Assembly (NCBI RefSeq): GCF_018326265.1
Contig: NZ_AP023360.1
Location: 970,501 to 1,034,500, forward strand
Length of the DNA: 64,000 bases
Reading direction: 5' to 3'
Origin: Catellatospora sp. IY07-71
GTDB taxonomy: Bacteria > Actinomycetota > Actinomycetes > Mycobacteriales > Micromonosporaceae
In this document: positions 25,258 to 33,667 of the stretch, piece by piece
Position numbering within the stretch: position 1 is the stretch's first letter
Layout: each line of letters opens with the position of its first letter
Made by a program: the position numbers and the translations under genes
The notes under the pieces: model-generated
What the model was told of the DNA's origin: nothing
The model's database searches: none
The model's input: the letters and a program-made list of their open reading frames with translations, nothing else

Positions 25258-26325
25258 TCAGTCAGGGTCGATAGCGGCCGTGGATTCTCCCGCAGTGAGG
25301 GGGGTGTCGCCGGAAATATTGCGTTTGAGGACGGCCAGGGCGATCGGCCCGAGCTCCGCGTGGCGGGCCGCGGTGCCGACGAATCCGACGGTACGGCCGC
25401 CGGCCGTGATCTCGGTGCCACGCGCCGGGAGCTCGTCCGTGGCGATGCCGTCCAGGTGCAGCAGGCGCAGCGCGCGCGGCGGCCGGCCCAGGTGGTGCAC
25501 CCGGGCCACTGTCTCCTGGCCCCGGTAGCAGCCCTTCTCCAGGTGCACCGCGGCGGCGGTCAGCTCGACCTCGGACGGCAGCGTGCGGTGGTCGGTGTCG
25601 ACGCCGACCCGCGCCTGCTTCGCCGCCGCGCGCAGCGCCTCGTACGCCCACAGCCCGGCCGGGGGCAGCTCCAGCGCGGCCAGGGTCTGCTCGGCGCTCT
25701 CGCGCGGCAGCACCAGGTCCAGCACGGGCACGTCACCGAGCGCGTGCCGCCGCACGAACCCGCCGCCGGGCAGCGGGCTGACCGCGTAGATCGTGGTGGG
25801 CCGGGGCGGCACGGCGCCGGTGTGGAACTTCGGCTCCGGCACCGGCAGCACGTCCGGCTCGGCGGGCACGGCCACGCCGAGTCGTCCTGCGGCGGCGAGC
25901 GCACCCGGTCCGACGAGGCTGTATACCGCGTACTCGGCAGGCTTGATCTCGACCTGGGTGAAGAAACGCATCTTGGTCAGGAAGCCGACCACGGCGTCGC
26001 TCGTGCCCGGCTCGACGTCGACCCACAGGGTGCCGTCCAGCTCGGTCACCCACAGCTCGTGCTCGATGTGCCCGTGCGGCGAGAGCACCAGCGTGCGGGT
26101 GCCCTGGCCGTCCGCCAGGTCGGTGAGGTGCTGGGTGGTGAGGTTGTGCAGGAAGCTCAGCCGCTCGGGGCCGGTCAGCGCGAGCACCCCGCGGTGCGAG
26201 CGGTCCACCAGCCCGGCCGCGGTGAGCAGGGTGCGCTGCTCGCGCAGCGGGTCGCCGTGGTGCGCCGCGACCGGCGCGTCCGGGGAATCGGGGTCGAAGT
26301 GACCGACCAGCACCGGCGTACCCAT
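25258..26325 (-). CDS. ygfZ: YgfZ/GcvT-fold folate-binding protein
   Basis: A 355-residue tetrahydrofolate-binding protein of the YgfZ/IbaG57 type, which helps in assembly or repair of iron-sulfur enzymes. The signature KGCYRGQETVARVHHLG, with the conserved Cys, is present; the GcvT-like N-terminus shows RERL-type LLTAAGLVDRSHRGVLALTG and FLHNLTTQHL. The ATG at 26325 overlaps the stop of the Fur-family gene by one base (TGATG), so translation is coupled. Confidence 0.92.
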   Translation of the reverse strand: MGTPVLVGHFDPDSPDAPVAAHHGDPLREQRTLLTAAGLVDRSHRGVLALTGPERLSFLHNLTTQHLTDLADGQGTRTLVLSPHGHIEHELWVTELDGTLWVDVEPGTSDAVVGFLTKMRFFTQVEIKPAEYAVYSLVGPGALAAAGRLGVAVPAEPDVLPVPEPKFHTGAVPPRPTTIYAVSPLPGGGFVRRHALGDVPVLDLVLPRESAEQTLAALELPPAGLWAYEALRAAAKQARVGVDTDHRTLPSEVELTAAAVHLEKGCYRGQETVARVHHLGRPPRALRLLHLDGIATDELPARGTEITAGGRTVGFVGTAARHAELGPIALAVLKRNISGDTPLTAGESTAAIDPD

Positions 26326-26747
26326 CACGCACATCCTCCGCACAGTCCGAACAGCGCCACGTGCCCGATGTCCATCCGGAAGCCGCGTGTGGTCAGCAGC
26401 CGCTCGGCGAGCGGGGCCAGCTCGCTCTGCTCCAGTTCGGTGACCGTGTCGCAGCTGCGGCACACCAGGTGCACGTGCTGCACGACGGCCGCGTCGTGGT
26501 ACGTCGGCGCGCCGTGCGACAGGTGCACGTGGGTCACCAGCCCGAGCTCCTCCAGCAGCTCCAGGGTCCGGTAGACGGTCGTGATGTTCACCCCCGAGGC
26601 GACCTCGCACACCGCCGCGTGCACCTGCTCGGGCGTGGCGTGGACGAGCTGGCGCACCGCGTCGAGCACCAGTTGCCGCTGGGGGGTGAGCCGCAGACCG
26701 CGATCGCGCAGCAGATCGGCCAGCTCGGCGGAGCCTTGTTCGGGCAT
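26325..26747 (-). CDS. Fur-family metalloregulator (FurB/Zur-like)
   Basis: A 140-residue repressor: winged helix RLTPQRQLVLDAVRQL and VNITTVYRTLELLEELGLV, metal-binding HVHLVCRSCDTVTE and a C-terminal CGGC, giving the two CxxC pairs of the structural zinc site. Zinc or iron response cannot be separated by eye. TATGAT lies 6 nt before the ATG with no ribosome site, so the message is probably leaderless and ygfZ would be carried on it. Confidence 0.92.
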   Translation of the reverse strand: MPEQGSAELADLLRDRGLRLTPQRQLVLDAVRQLVHATPEQVHAAVCEVASGVNITTVYRTLELLEELGLVTHVHLSHGAPTYHDAAVVQHVHLVCRSCDTVTELEQSELAPLAERLLTTRGFRMDIGHVALFGLCGGCA

Positions 26748-26753
26748 CGTCCG

Positions 26754-26759
26754 ATCATA
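26754..26759 (-). promoter_or_regulatory. -10 hexamer TATGAT of the fur-ygfZ unit
   Basis: TATGAT on the minus strand, 6 nt before ATG 26747; close to the sigma-70-type consensus. Confidence 0.55.
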
Positions 26760-26784
26760 GTTCGCCCCCCGATCCCCCTCCGAA

Positions 26785-26838
26785 GTAAGGAAGGGCACCT
26801 TCTTATCGTTATCCGTAGTAGAAGGTGCCCTTCCTAAC
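26785..26838. repeat. GAAGGTGCCCTTCC-family repeat, inverted form
   Basis: AAGGAAGGGCACCTTCTTAT and its inverted partner AGAAGGTGCCCTTCCTAAC, between the divergent fur and pabC promoters. Confidence 0.9.
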
Positions 26839-26855
26839 CCCCTGGTGGGGACGCG

Positions 26856-26861
26856 TAGCAT
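26856..26861 (+). promoter_or_regulatory. -10 hexamer TAGCAT of pabC
   Basis: TAGCAT lies 7 nt before GTG 26869 and supports that start over GTG 26845. Confidence 0.5.
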
Positions 26862-26868
26862 TCCGGCC

Positions 26869-27750
26869 GTGGTGCAGCCTGTTCTCGTGGTCCAGGGCCG
26901 TGGCGTGGTGCCGGCCGACACTCCCGTGCTCCGTGCCGACGACCTCGGCGTGCTGCGCGGCGACGGGGTCTTCGAGACCATGCACGTACGCCCCGACGGC
27001 CGCGGCGGCACCGCCCCGTGGCTGCTGGACGAGCACCTGGCCCGGATGGCCCGCTCGGCCGCGCGCATGGAGCTGGCGCTGCCCGCCGAGGACGCGCTGC
27101 GCGAGCTGGCCGCGCTGGCCTGCGCGCAGTGGCCCGCGCACGTCGAGGGCGCGCTGCGCCTGGTGTGCACGCGCGGCGCGGAGGCGGCCGCGGCCACCGG
27201 CGGCCCGGTGACCTGCTTCGCCACCGTCAACCCGATCGGCGCCGCGACGCTGGCCGCGCGCCGCGACGGCATCTCGGTCGCCACCATCTCGCTCGGCTAC
27301 CCGGCGGGCGCGCGCACCGCCGCGCCGTGGCTGCTCGGCGGGGTGAAGTCGCTGTCGTACGCGATCAACATGGCCTCGCAGCGCTGGGTGCTGGCGCAGG
27401 GCGTGGACGACGCGCTGTGGGTCTCCGAGGACGGCTACGCCCTGGAGGGCCCGACCTCCACCCTGGTCTGGCGGACCGGCGACGTGCTGAACACGGTGCC
27501 CGTGGAGTCCACCGGCATCCTGCCCGGCACCACCGCCCGCCACCTGCTCGACAACGCGGCCGACCTGGGCCTGAGCGCCGCCGAGCGCATGGTCACCCCG
27601 GCCGGGCTGGCCGCGGCCGACGGGGTGTGGCTGCTGTCCAGCGTGCGCGGCGTGGCCGAGCTGCGCGCCATCGACGGCACGGCGCTGCCCGCCTCGCCGC
27701 ACACGGAGAAGCTGCGCGGCTACCTCGGCTTCACCAACCTGGGTTACTGA
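26869..27750 (+). CDS. pabC: Class IV aminotransferase, probable aminodeoxychorismate lyase
   Basis: A 293-residue fold-type IV PLP enzyme. GVFETMHVRPDG opens the fold, KSLSYAINM carries the PLP lysine, and ALEGPTSTLVW with GILPGTTARHLLD are the class IV signature. PabC makes 4-aminobenzoate for folate; a branched-chain or D-amino-acid aminotransferase is the alternative. It neighbours the folate-binding YgfZ, and Rv0812 in the matching mycobacterial block is of this type (from memory). GTG 26869 follows TAGCAT by 7 nt. Confidence 0.82.
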   Translation: MVQPVLVVQGRGVVPADTPVLRADDLGVLRGDGVFETMHVRPDGRGGTAPWLLDEHLARMARSAARMELALPAEDALRELAALACAQWPAHVEGALRLVCTRGAEAAAATGGPVTCFATVNPIGAATLAARRDGISVATISLGYPAGARTAAPWLLGGVKSLSYAINMASQRWVLAQGVDDALWVSEDGYALEGPTSTLVWRTGDVLNTVPVESTGILPGTTARHLLDNAADLGLSAAERMVTPAGLAAADGVWLLSSVRGVAELRAIDGTALPASPHTEKLRGYLGFTNLGY

Positions 27751-27781
27751 ACGATCCCTCAGGTGACGTAGCCTGCGGAGC

Positions 27782-28957
27782 ATGACCACGCAGGCGTATC
27801 TCATCGACGCGGTCCGCACCCCGTTCGGCCGCCACAAGGGCGGGCTGTCCGGCGTACGCACCGACGACCTCGCCGCCGCCCCGCTCGTCGCGCTGCTCAA
27901 GAGGCACCCCGAGCTGGATCTGGCGCAGATCGAGGACGTCATCCTCGGCGACGCCAACGGCGCCGGCGAGGACAACCGCAACGTGGGCCGGATGGCTGCG
28001 CTGCTGGCCGGGCTGCCGGTGACGGTGCCCGGGGTGACCGTGAACCGGCTGTGCGCCTCCGGCGCCGAGTCGATCGTGCAGGCCGCGCGCGGTGTGCGCG
28101 CCGGGGACCTGGACCTGGTCGTCGCGGGCGGTGTGGAGAGCATGAGCCGCGCCCCGTTCGTCATGGCCAAGCCCGACGTCGCGTTCCCCGGCGAGGCGAA
28201 GCTGTGGAACACGCAGCTCGGCTGGCGCATGGTCAACCCGCTGTTCCCGGACGACTGGACGGTGCCGCTCGGCGTCGCCGCGCAGCAGGTCGCGGCCGAG
28301 TTCGGCATCGGCCGGGAGGCGCAGGACGCCTGGGCGCTGCGCTCGCACCAGCGGGCCGCCGCCGCATGGGCGCAGGGCCGCTTCGACGACAGGGTGGTCG
28401 AGGTCGCCGGGGTGACCCGGGACGAGTCGGTGCGCGCCGACACCAGCGCCGCCGCCCTGGCCAAGCTGCGCCCGGCGTTCACCCCCGACGGCGCGGTGAC
28501 CGCGGGCAACTCCTCCCCCGTCAACGACGGCGCCGCCACGGCCCTGATCGGCTCCGCCGCCGCCGTCGAGCGGCTCGGCGTACGGCCGCTGGGCCGGATC
28601 GTAGCGAGCACCGTGGCGGGCGTGTCGCCGGAGCGTTTCTCCACCGGCCCGGTGCCCGCGATCCGGGCGCTGCTGGCCAAGGCCGGGCTGGGCTTCGGCG
28701 ACATCGCCGCGTGGGAGATCAACGAGGCGTTCGCCGCGATGGTGCTCAGCTGCCTGCACGAGCTGCCCGAGATCGACCCCGAGCTGGTCAACGTCGACGG
28801 CGGCGCCATCGCGTACGGCCACCCGCTGGGCGCGTCCGCGCCGCGCGTGATCGTGGACCTGTGCCACACGCTGCGTGCCCGCGGCGGCGGCTACGGCGTT
28901 GCGGCGGCGTGCATCGGCGTCGGGCAGGGGCAGGCGGTGCTGGTGCATGTCGAGTAA
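27782..28957 (+). CDS. Acetyl-CoA C-acyltransferase (thiolase)
   Basis: A 391-residue thiolase. The nucleophilic Cys is in NRLCASGAESI, the general-base His in YGHPLGASAPR and the second Cys in AACIGVGQGQAV; NEAFAAM is also conserved. Beta-ketothiolase/FadA activity in beta-oxidation or ketoacyl formation is expected; chain length is unknown. TAGCCT lies 7 nt before the ATG, indicating a leaderless start. The Nudix gene starts inside its last 11 bp. Confidence 0.94.
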   Translation: MTTQAYLIDAVRTPFGRHKGGLSGVRTDDLAAAPLVALLKRHPELDLAQIEDVILGDANGAGEDNRNVGRMAALLAGLPVTVPGVTVNRLCASGAESIVQAARGVRAGDLDLVVAGGVESMSRAPFVMAKPDVAFPGEAKLWNTQLGWRMVNPLFPDDWTVPLGVAAQQVAAEFGIGREAQDAWALRSHQRAAAAWAQGRFDDRVVEVAGVTRDESVRADTSAAALAKLRPAFTPDGAVTAGNSSPVNDGAATALIGSAAAVERLGVRPLGRIVASTVAGVSPERFSTGPVPAIRALLAKAGLGFGDIAAWEINEAFAAMVLSCLHELPEIDPELVNVDGGAIAYGHPLGASAPRVIVDLCHTLRARGGGYGVAAACIGVGQGQAVLVHVE

Positions 28958-29528
28958 TCCGTTCGACCTGCTGCCGCCGGAGCAGCGGGCCCGGTTCGAG
29001 CAGCTGGCCCGCGAGTTCGCGGAGTCGGGGCAGGAGCCGGCCGTGCCCCGCGAGGCGTCGACCGTGGTGCTGATCCGGCCGGACCGCACCGTGTTCCTGA
29101 TCCGGCGGATGCGGGCGATGGCGTTCGGCGGCATGTGGGCGTTCCCCGGCGGCTCGCTGGAGCCCGGGGAGACCCCGGCCGACGCCGCCGTGCGCGAGAT
29201 CGAGGAGGAGACCGGGGTGACGCTGCTGCCCGCCGCGCTCACCCCGTGGGACCGCTGGCTGACGCCCGTCTTCGAGCCGCGCCGCTTCGACACGTGGTTC
29301 TTCCTGGCGGCCATGCCGGACGGCCAGGACGCGGCGCTGCCCGAGTTCGAGGCCGACCGGGCCCGCTGGGTCACCCCCGAGCAGGCCGTGGCCGAGCACG
29401 CCGCCGGCGAGCTGCCGATGCTGCCGCCCACCCTGGTCACGCTGCGCGCCCTGACGGCGTACCCCACGGTCTCGGACATGCTCACCGCGCCCCGAGACGT
29501 CTCCACCCCCTACATGCCCACCCTCTGA
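28947..29528 (+). CDS. Nudix hydrolase, probably CoA-pyrophosphatase-like
   Basis: A 193-residue protein with a full Nudix box (GGSLEPGETPADAAVREI, then EEETGV), preceded by LIRRMRAMAFGGMWAFPGG. The ATG at 28947 overlaps the thiolase end, so the two are co-translated. Similar proteins fused or linked to acyl-CoA genes hydrolyse CoA derivatives (NUDT7/19-like), which would fit the neighbour, but that substrate is inference. Confidence 0.88.
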   Translation: MSSNPFDLLPPEQRARFEQLAREFAESGQEPAVPREASTVVLIRPDRTVFLIRRMRAMAFGGMWAFPGGSLEPGETPADAAVREIEEETGVTLLPAALTPWDRWLTPVFEPRRFDTWFFLAAMPDGQDAALPEFEADRARWVTPEQAVAEHAAGELPMLPPTLVTLRALTAYPTVSDMLTAPRDVSTPYMPTL

Positions 29529-29536
29529 CCTATGCG

Positions 29537-29577
29537 CGAAGCTCCCGCCCTGCTGTCAGCGCAGAGCGGGAGCTTCG
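29537..29577. terminator. Two-way terminator hairpin between Nudix gene and pstB
   Basis: Arms CGAAGCTCCCGC (29537-29548) and GCGGGAGCTTCG (29566-29577), perfect, loop 17 nt, between convergent genes. Confidence 0.75.
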
Positions 29578-29593
29578 ACGATGTGACCGGGGC

Positions 29594-30442
29594 TCAGCCG
29601 AAGCGGCCGGTGATGTAGTCCTCGGTGCGCTTGTCGCCGGGGTTGGTGAAGATGCGGCCGGTGTCGTTGAACTCGACCAGGCGGCCGTGGCGCACGCCGG
29701 CCTCGTCCAGCTCCGCGGTGAAGAACGCGGTGTGGTGGCTGACGCGGGCCGCCTGCTGCATGTTGTGGGTGACGATCACGATGGTGTACGTCCCGGCGAG
29801 ATCGTGCATCAGATCCTCGATCTTGCCGGTGGCGATCGGGTCGAGCGCGGAACACGGCTCGTCCATCAGGATCACCTCGGGCTTGACCGCGATCGCGCGC
29901 GCGATGCAGAGCCGCTGCTGCTGGCCGCCGGACAGGGCCAGGCCGCTGGACTTCAGCTTGCCCTTGACCTCGTCCCACAGGGCCGCGCCGCGCAGCGCCT
30001 GCTCGACGCGGTCGTCCATGTTGTCCTTGATCCCGTTGATCTTCAGGCCGTAGGCCACGTTCTCGTAGATCGACTTCGGGAACGGGTTCGGCTTCTGGAA
30101 CACCATGCCGATCCGGCGGCGCACCTGGATCGGGTCCACGTCGGCGGCGTAGAGGTCCTGCCCGTGGAAGGTGACCTTGCCGGCCACGCGGGCGCCGTTG
30201 ACCAGGTCGTTCATGCGGTTCAGCGAGCGCAGCACGGTGCTCTTGCCGCAGCCCGACGGGCCGATCAGCGCCGTGATCTGGTGCTCCCGGATCGCCATCG
30301 TGGTGCCGCGGACGGCCTCGTAGTTGCCGTAGAAGACGCTGACGTTCTCCAGCTGCATCACCGGCTGTGCGGAAACGGCGGGCATGGCGGGCGCGGCTCC
30401 CGGGAGGAGGGTGGACAGGTTGAAGTCGGTGCTCATGGTCAT
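29594..30442 (-). CDS. pstB: Phosphate ABC transporter ATP-binding protein PstB
   Basis: A 282-residue ATPase that drives high-affinity phosphate import. Walker [11 protein letters not shown]-loop [20 protein letters not shown] (typical of PstB), ABC signature [14 protein letters not shown], Walker B VILMDEP and the switch His in VTHNMQQA are all present. ATG 30442 has AAGGAA 8 nt upstream; a TTG at 30448 overlapping the pstA stop is possible. Last gene of pstSCAB. Confidence 0.97.
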   Translation of the reverse strand: MTMSTDFNLSTLLPGAAPAMPAVSAQPVMQLENVSVFYGNYEAVRGTTMAIREHQITALIGPSGCGKSTVLRSLNRMNDLVNGARVAGKVTFHGQDLYAADVDPIQVRRRIGMVFQKPNPFPKSIYENVAYGLKINGIKDNMDDRVEQALRGAALWDEVKGKLKSSGLALSGGQQQRLCIARAIAVKPEVILMDEPCSALDPIATGKIEDLMHDLAGTYTIVIVTHNMQQAARVSHHTAFFTAELDEAGVRHGRLVEFNDTGRIFTNPGDKRTEDYITGRFG

Positions 30443-30444
30443 CC

Positions 30445-31359
30445 TCAACGTTCCTTGATGGCGAAGCGGCTGGAGATCAGGCGGGCGGCGACGGTGAACA
30501 CCAGGACGATCACCATCAGCGTGAGCGCCGCGCCCCAGGCACGTCCCTGCGCGGCCGGGAAGAACTCGCCCGCGTTCTTGAAGATCTGCGCGGCGAGCGT
30601 CGTGTTGTCGCCGGACAGGCTCCAGTTGCTGACGAACGTGGTGCCCGCGACCAGCACCACCGGCGCGGTCTCGCCCGCGGCACGGGCGATCGCCAGCATG
30701 ATGCCGCTGACGATGCCCGAGATGGCGGCGGGCAGCACCACGGAGACCGTGGTCTTCCAGCGCCGGGCGCCGAGCGCGGCGCTGGCCTGGCGCAGCTCGT
30801 CCGGGACGAGCCGGAGCATCTCCTCGGTGCTGCGGATGATGATCGGCAGCATGAGGCAGCCGAGCGCGAGGGCCGCCGCGAACCCGGACTGCTCCTTGAC
30901 CAGCAGCACGTACGACACGTAGACGAACAGGCCCATGACCACCGACGGGACGCCGGTCATCACGTCGGCCATGGTCCGGATGAGCCGGGCCAGCGCGTTC
31001 TGCTTGCCGTACTCGTTGAGGTAGATCGCGCCGAGCACGCCGAGCGGGATCGACATGGCGGCCGCGGCGCCGGTGATGATCAGGGTGCCGGCCACCGCGG
31101 GGCCCATGCCGCCACCGGCCCGGCGGGCCGAGTTGGGGATGTCCTCGATGAGGAAGTCCCAGCTCATCACACCGGCACCGGCCTCGATCACCTTGTAGAT
31201 GACCAGGCCCAGCGGCACCAGGGCGACCAGCAGGGCGAACACCATGAGGCCCTTGGAGACGCCGTCGACCACGCGGCGGCGCAGCGGCAGCGCGGAGCGC
31301 CGCAGGTCCGCCGGGGCGGGCGCGGACGCGGCCGGACGGGCGGCGGTGGTGGCGGTCAT
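30445..31359 (-). CDS. pstA: Phosphate ABC transporter permease PstA
   Basis: A 304-residue inner-membrane permease with six membrane segments after a basic N-terminal tail. [15 protein letters not shown] is the EAA-type loop that docks Pst[13 protein letters not shown] and GAIYLNEYG are typical of PstA. It overlaps pstC by 4 bp and pstB follows at once. Confidence 0.96.
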   Translation of the reverse strand: MTATTAARPAASAPAPADLRRSALPLRRRVVDGVSKGLMVFALLVALVPLGLVIYKVIEAGAGVMSWDFLIEDIPNSARRAGGGMGPAVAGTLIITGAAAAMSIPLGVLGAIYLNEYGKQNALARLIRTMADVMTGVPSVVMGLFVYVSYVLLVKEQSGFAAALALGCLMLPIIIRSTEEMLRLVPDELRQASAALGARRWKTTVSVVLPAAISGIVSGIMLAIARAAGETAPVVLVAGTTFVSNWSLSGDNTTLAAQIFKNAGEFFPAAQGRAWGAALTLMVIVLVFTVAARLISSRFAIKER

Positions 31360-32342
31360 GCCGCGGCTCCCTTCATCCGGATCTCCGCGCGCCGCACGAC
31401 GACCCGGGCCAGGAGGTTGATCAGGACGGTGATGATGAACAGGACCACGCCCATGCCGATCAGGGCCGCCCGGAAGTCACCGGTGGACTCGCCCCACTGG
31501 TCGACGATGATGGCCGGCAGCGCGTACCCGCTCTCGAACAGGTTCGCGGTGATCTGCACGGAGCTGCCGATGACCAGGGCGACCGCGATGGTCTCGCCCA
31601 TCGCCCGGCCGAGACCGAGGATGACCGCGCCGACCACGCCGCCGAAGCTGTGCGGGAGCACCGCGCCCTTGATCATCTCCCAGCGGGTGGCGCCCAGCGC
31701 CCAGGCCGCCTGCTTGTCGGAGTCGGGGACGGTCGCGAAGACCTCCCGCGAGATGGACGTGATGATCGGGATGATCATGACGGCGAGGATGAGCCCCGCG
31801 GTCATGAAGGTCCGGCCGCTGCTGCGCGGCTCGCCGAACAGCGAGCCCAGCCCCGGCACCCCGCCCACGACGTCGTGGATCCCCTGGTAGACCGGCACGA
31901 TGGCCGGCGCCAGGACCAGGATGCCCCACAGGCCGAAGACCACCGAGGGCACCGCGGCCAGCATGTCGATCAGCGTCACGATGGTGGCGCGCAGCTTCGG
32001 CGGGGCGAGCTCGGTCAGGAACAGCGCGATGCCGATCGACACCGGGACGGCCACCACCACGGCGATCGCCGACACCACCAGCGTGCCGTACAGGAAGGCG
32101 AGCGTGCCGTAGACGGGGCCGCGCGGGCCGTCGCCGTCCGGGTCGTTCGGGATCCATTCCGTGCTGGTGAAGAAGTCGGCGGAGAACGCGGGGAAGGCCT
32201 CGTTCACGGTCGTGACGAGGATCAGCGCCAGAATGATCAGCACCGCGAGGCCCGCGAACACGCAGACGGCCCAGAAGAGCCGATCGGCGTGGCGGCCGCG
32301 GTCCTTCCGGGTCAGCTGAGCGGATTTGTCAAGCACAGTCAT
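31356..32342 (-). CDS. pstC: Phosphate ABC transporter permease PstC
   Basis: A 328-residue permease with six membrane segments. [12 protein letters not shown] and [18 protein letters not shown] (EAA loop) identify it as the PstC half of the channel. It is separated from pstS by 86 bp that hold a strong hairpin, so it is probably made in lower amount than PstS. Confidence 0.96.
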   Translation of the reverse strand: MTVLDKSAQLTRKDRGRHADRLFWAVCVFAGLAVLIILALILVTTVNEAFPAFSADFFTSTEWIPNDPDGDGPRGPVYGTLAFLYGTLVVSAIAVVVAVPVSIGIALFLTELAPPKLRATIVTLIDMLAAVPSVVFGLWGILVLAPAIVPVYQGIHDVVGGVPGLGSLFGEPRSSGRTFMTAGLILAVMIIPIITSISREVFATVPDSDKQAAWALGATRWEMIKGAVLPHSFGGVVGAVILGLGRAMGETIAVALVIGSSVQITANLFESGYALPAIIVDQWGESTGDFRAALIGMGVVLFIITVLINLLARVVVRRAEIRMKGAAA

Positions 32343-32370
32343 CTCTACTCCGAGGGGTGGCCTGCTGAGG

Positions 32371-32406
32371 CCGGTGCGGCGGATCCGGGTGGACCCGCCG
32401 CACCGG
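32371..32406 (-). terminator. Intercistronic hairpin between pstS and pstC
   Basis: Perfect 12-bp arms CCGGTGCGGCGG (32371-32382) and CCGCCGCACCGG (32395-32406), loop 12 nt, just after the pstS stop. No T-run. It probably shields the pstS message or stops part of the transcripts, the usual way to make more binding protein than permease. Confidence 0.75.
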
Positions 32407-32428
32407 TCGTGCTCAGGTCAGATCAGCT

Positions 32429-33502
32429 TCAGCTGATCTTGTCCAGCTGGGCGAGCGCCTTGGTCTGCAGCTCGGCCGGCAGCGGCGCGTAGTGCAGCTC
32501 CGCGGCCAGGTCCTTCGTGTCCTTCAGCAGGTAGGTCACGAACGCCTTGACCAGTTCCTTCTGCTTGGCGTCGGGGTAGGTGGTCTTCACCAGCAGGTAG
32601 GTCGGCGCGGTGATCGGGTAGCTGTCGGCGCCGGCCGCGTTCAGCGGGTTGAAGGTCAGGTCGTCCTTGATCTCGGCACCGGCGAGCGCGGCGGTGGCGG
32701 CCTCCAGCGTCGGCTTGACGAACTTGCCGTCCTTGTTCTTGATCGCGGCGAAGGTCAGCTTGCCGTCGGTGGCGTCGGCCAGGTCGACGTAGCCGATGCC
32801 GCCGTCGGCGGCCTGGATCAGCTGGGCCACACCGGTGTTCTTCTGGCCGCCCTGGGTGTCGGCGGGCCACGCCACGGTGTCGCCGCTGCCGAGCTTCCAG
32901 GTGGTCGGCGCGGCGGCGGCCAGGTACTTCGTGAAGTTGTTGGTGGTGCCCGAGCCGTCGGCCCGGTGCGCCACGGAGATGGCGGTGGCGGGCAGGGTCA
33001 CGCCCGGGTTGTCGGCGGCGATCTCCGGCGCGTTCCAGGTCTTGATCTCCCGCTGGAAGATCTTGGCCAGGGTGTCCGCGCTCAGCTGGAGGTTGTCCAC
33101 GCCCTTGAGGTTGTACGAGATGGTGATCGGCGCGGCCACGGTCGGCACGTAGAGGAAGGTGCCCGCCGGAACGCCGTCGGTGTCCTTGACCGTGCTGTCG
33201 GAACCGGCGAAGTCGGTCAGGCCGGAGCCGAACTCCTTCTTACCCGTGCCCGAGCCCACCGAGTTGTAGGTGACCTTCAGGTTCGGGGCCTCGTCCTTCA
33301 GGGAGGTGATGACCTCCTGGTAGTACGTGTTCGGGAAGCTCGCGCCGGAAGCCTTGAGCTCACCGGACAGAGCGGCCAGCCCGGAGCCGGCGCCGGCCGA
33401 CGGGTCGGTCGCCGGGTCCTCCTTCGAGGAGCAGCCGGCCAGAGCGAGCGCGGCGATAGCAACGCCCGCAAGCGCGCGCCGAGAGAGCACGTTACGGTTC
33501 AC
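32429..33502 (-). CDS. pstS: Phosphate-binding lipoprotein PstS
   Basis: A 357-residue exported lipoprotein: basic start, hydrophobic helix and lipobox LALAGC. The phosphate-binding fold shows GASFPNTYYQEV, VGSGTGKKEF (the phosphate loop), DFAGSDS, HRADGSGTTNNF and YPITAPTYLLV. It captures phosphate outside the membrane for PstCAB. A PHO box lies upstream. Confidence 0.97.
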   Translation of the reverse strand: MNRNVLSRRALAGVAIAALALAGCSSKEDPATDPSAGAGSGLAALSGELKASGASFPNTYYQEVITSLKDEAPNLKVTYNSVGSGTGKKEFGSGLTDFAGSDSTVKDTDGVPAGTFLYVPTVAAPITISYNLKGVDNLQLSADTLAKIFQREIKTWNAPEIAADNPGVTLPATAISVAHRADGSGTTNNFTKYLAAAAPTTWKLGSGDTVAWPADTQGGQKNTGVAQLIQAADGGIGYVDLADATDGKLTFAAIKNKDGKFVKPTLEAATAALAGAEIKDDLTFNPLNAAGADSYPITAPTYLLVKTTYPDAKQKELVKAFVTYLLKDTKDLAAELHYAPLPAELQTKALAQLDKIS

Positions 33503-33586
33503 TTCAGGGGTGCCTTCCTAGTCAGGGATACGGCCGTCGCCGGCCTGACCCCGACATTGCACGCCCCAGGTGGACGGCTCTCCCGT

Positions 33587-33608
33587 CTCAGGTGAACTCA
33601 GGGTGAAC
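33587..33608 (-). promoter_or_regulatory. PHO box upstream of pstS
   Basis: On the minus strand two 11-bp direct repeats GTTCACCCTGA and GTTCACCTGAG follow each other exactly. This matches the PhoP-binding direct repeats known in streptomycetes (GTTCACC core, 11-bp period). It lies about 85 bp upstream of the pstS start, so phosphate-starvation control is likely; the cognate PhoR-PhoP genes are not in this window. Confidence 0.8.
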
Positions 33609-33667
33609 AGGCAAAACAGCAGCGGTGACGGACCGCGCAGCAAGGCGTGGCCGGGAAGTGAACGCGC

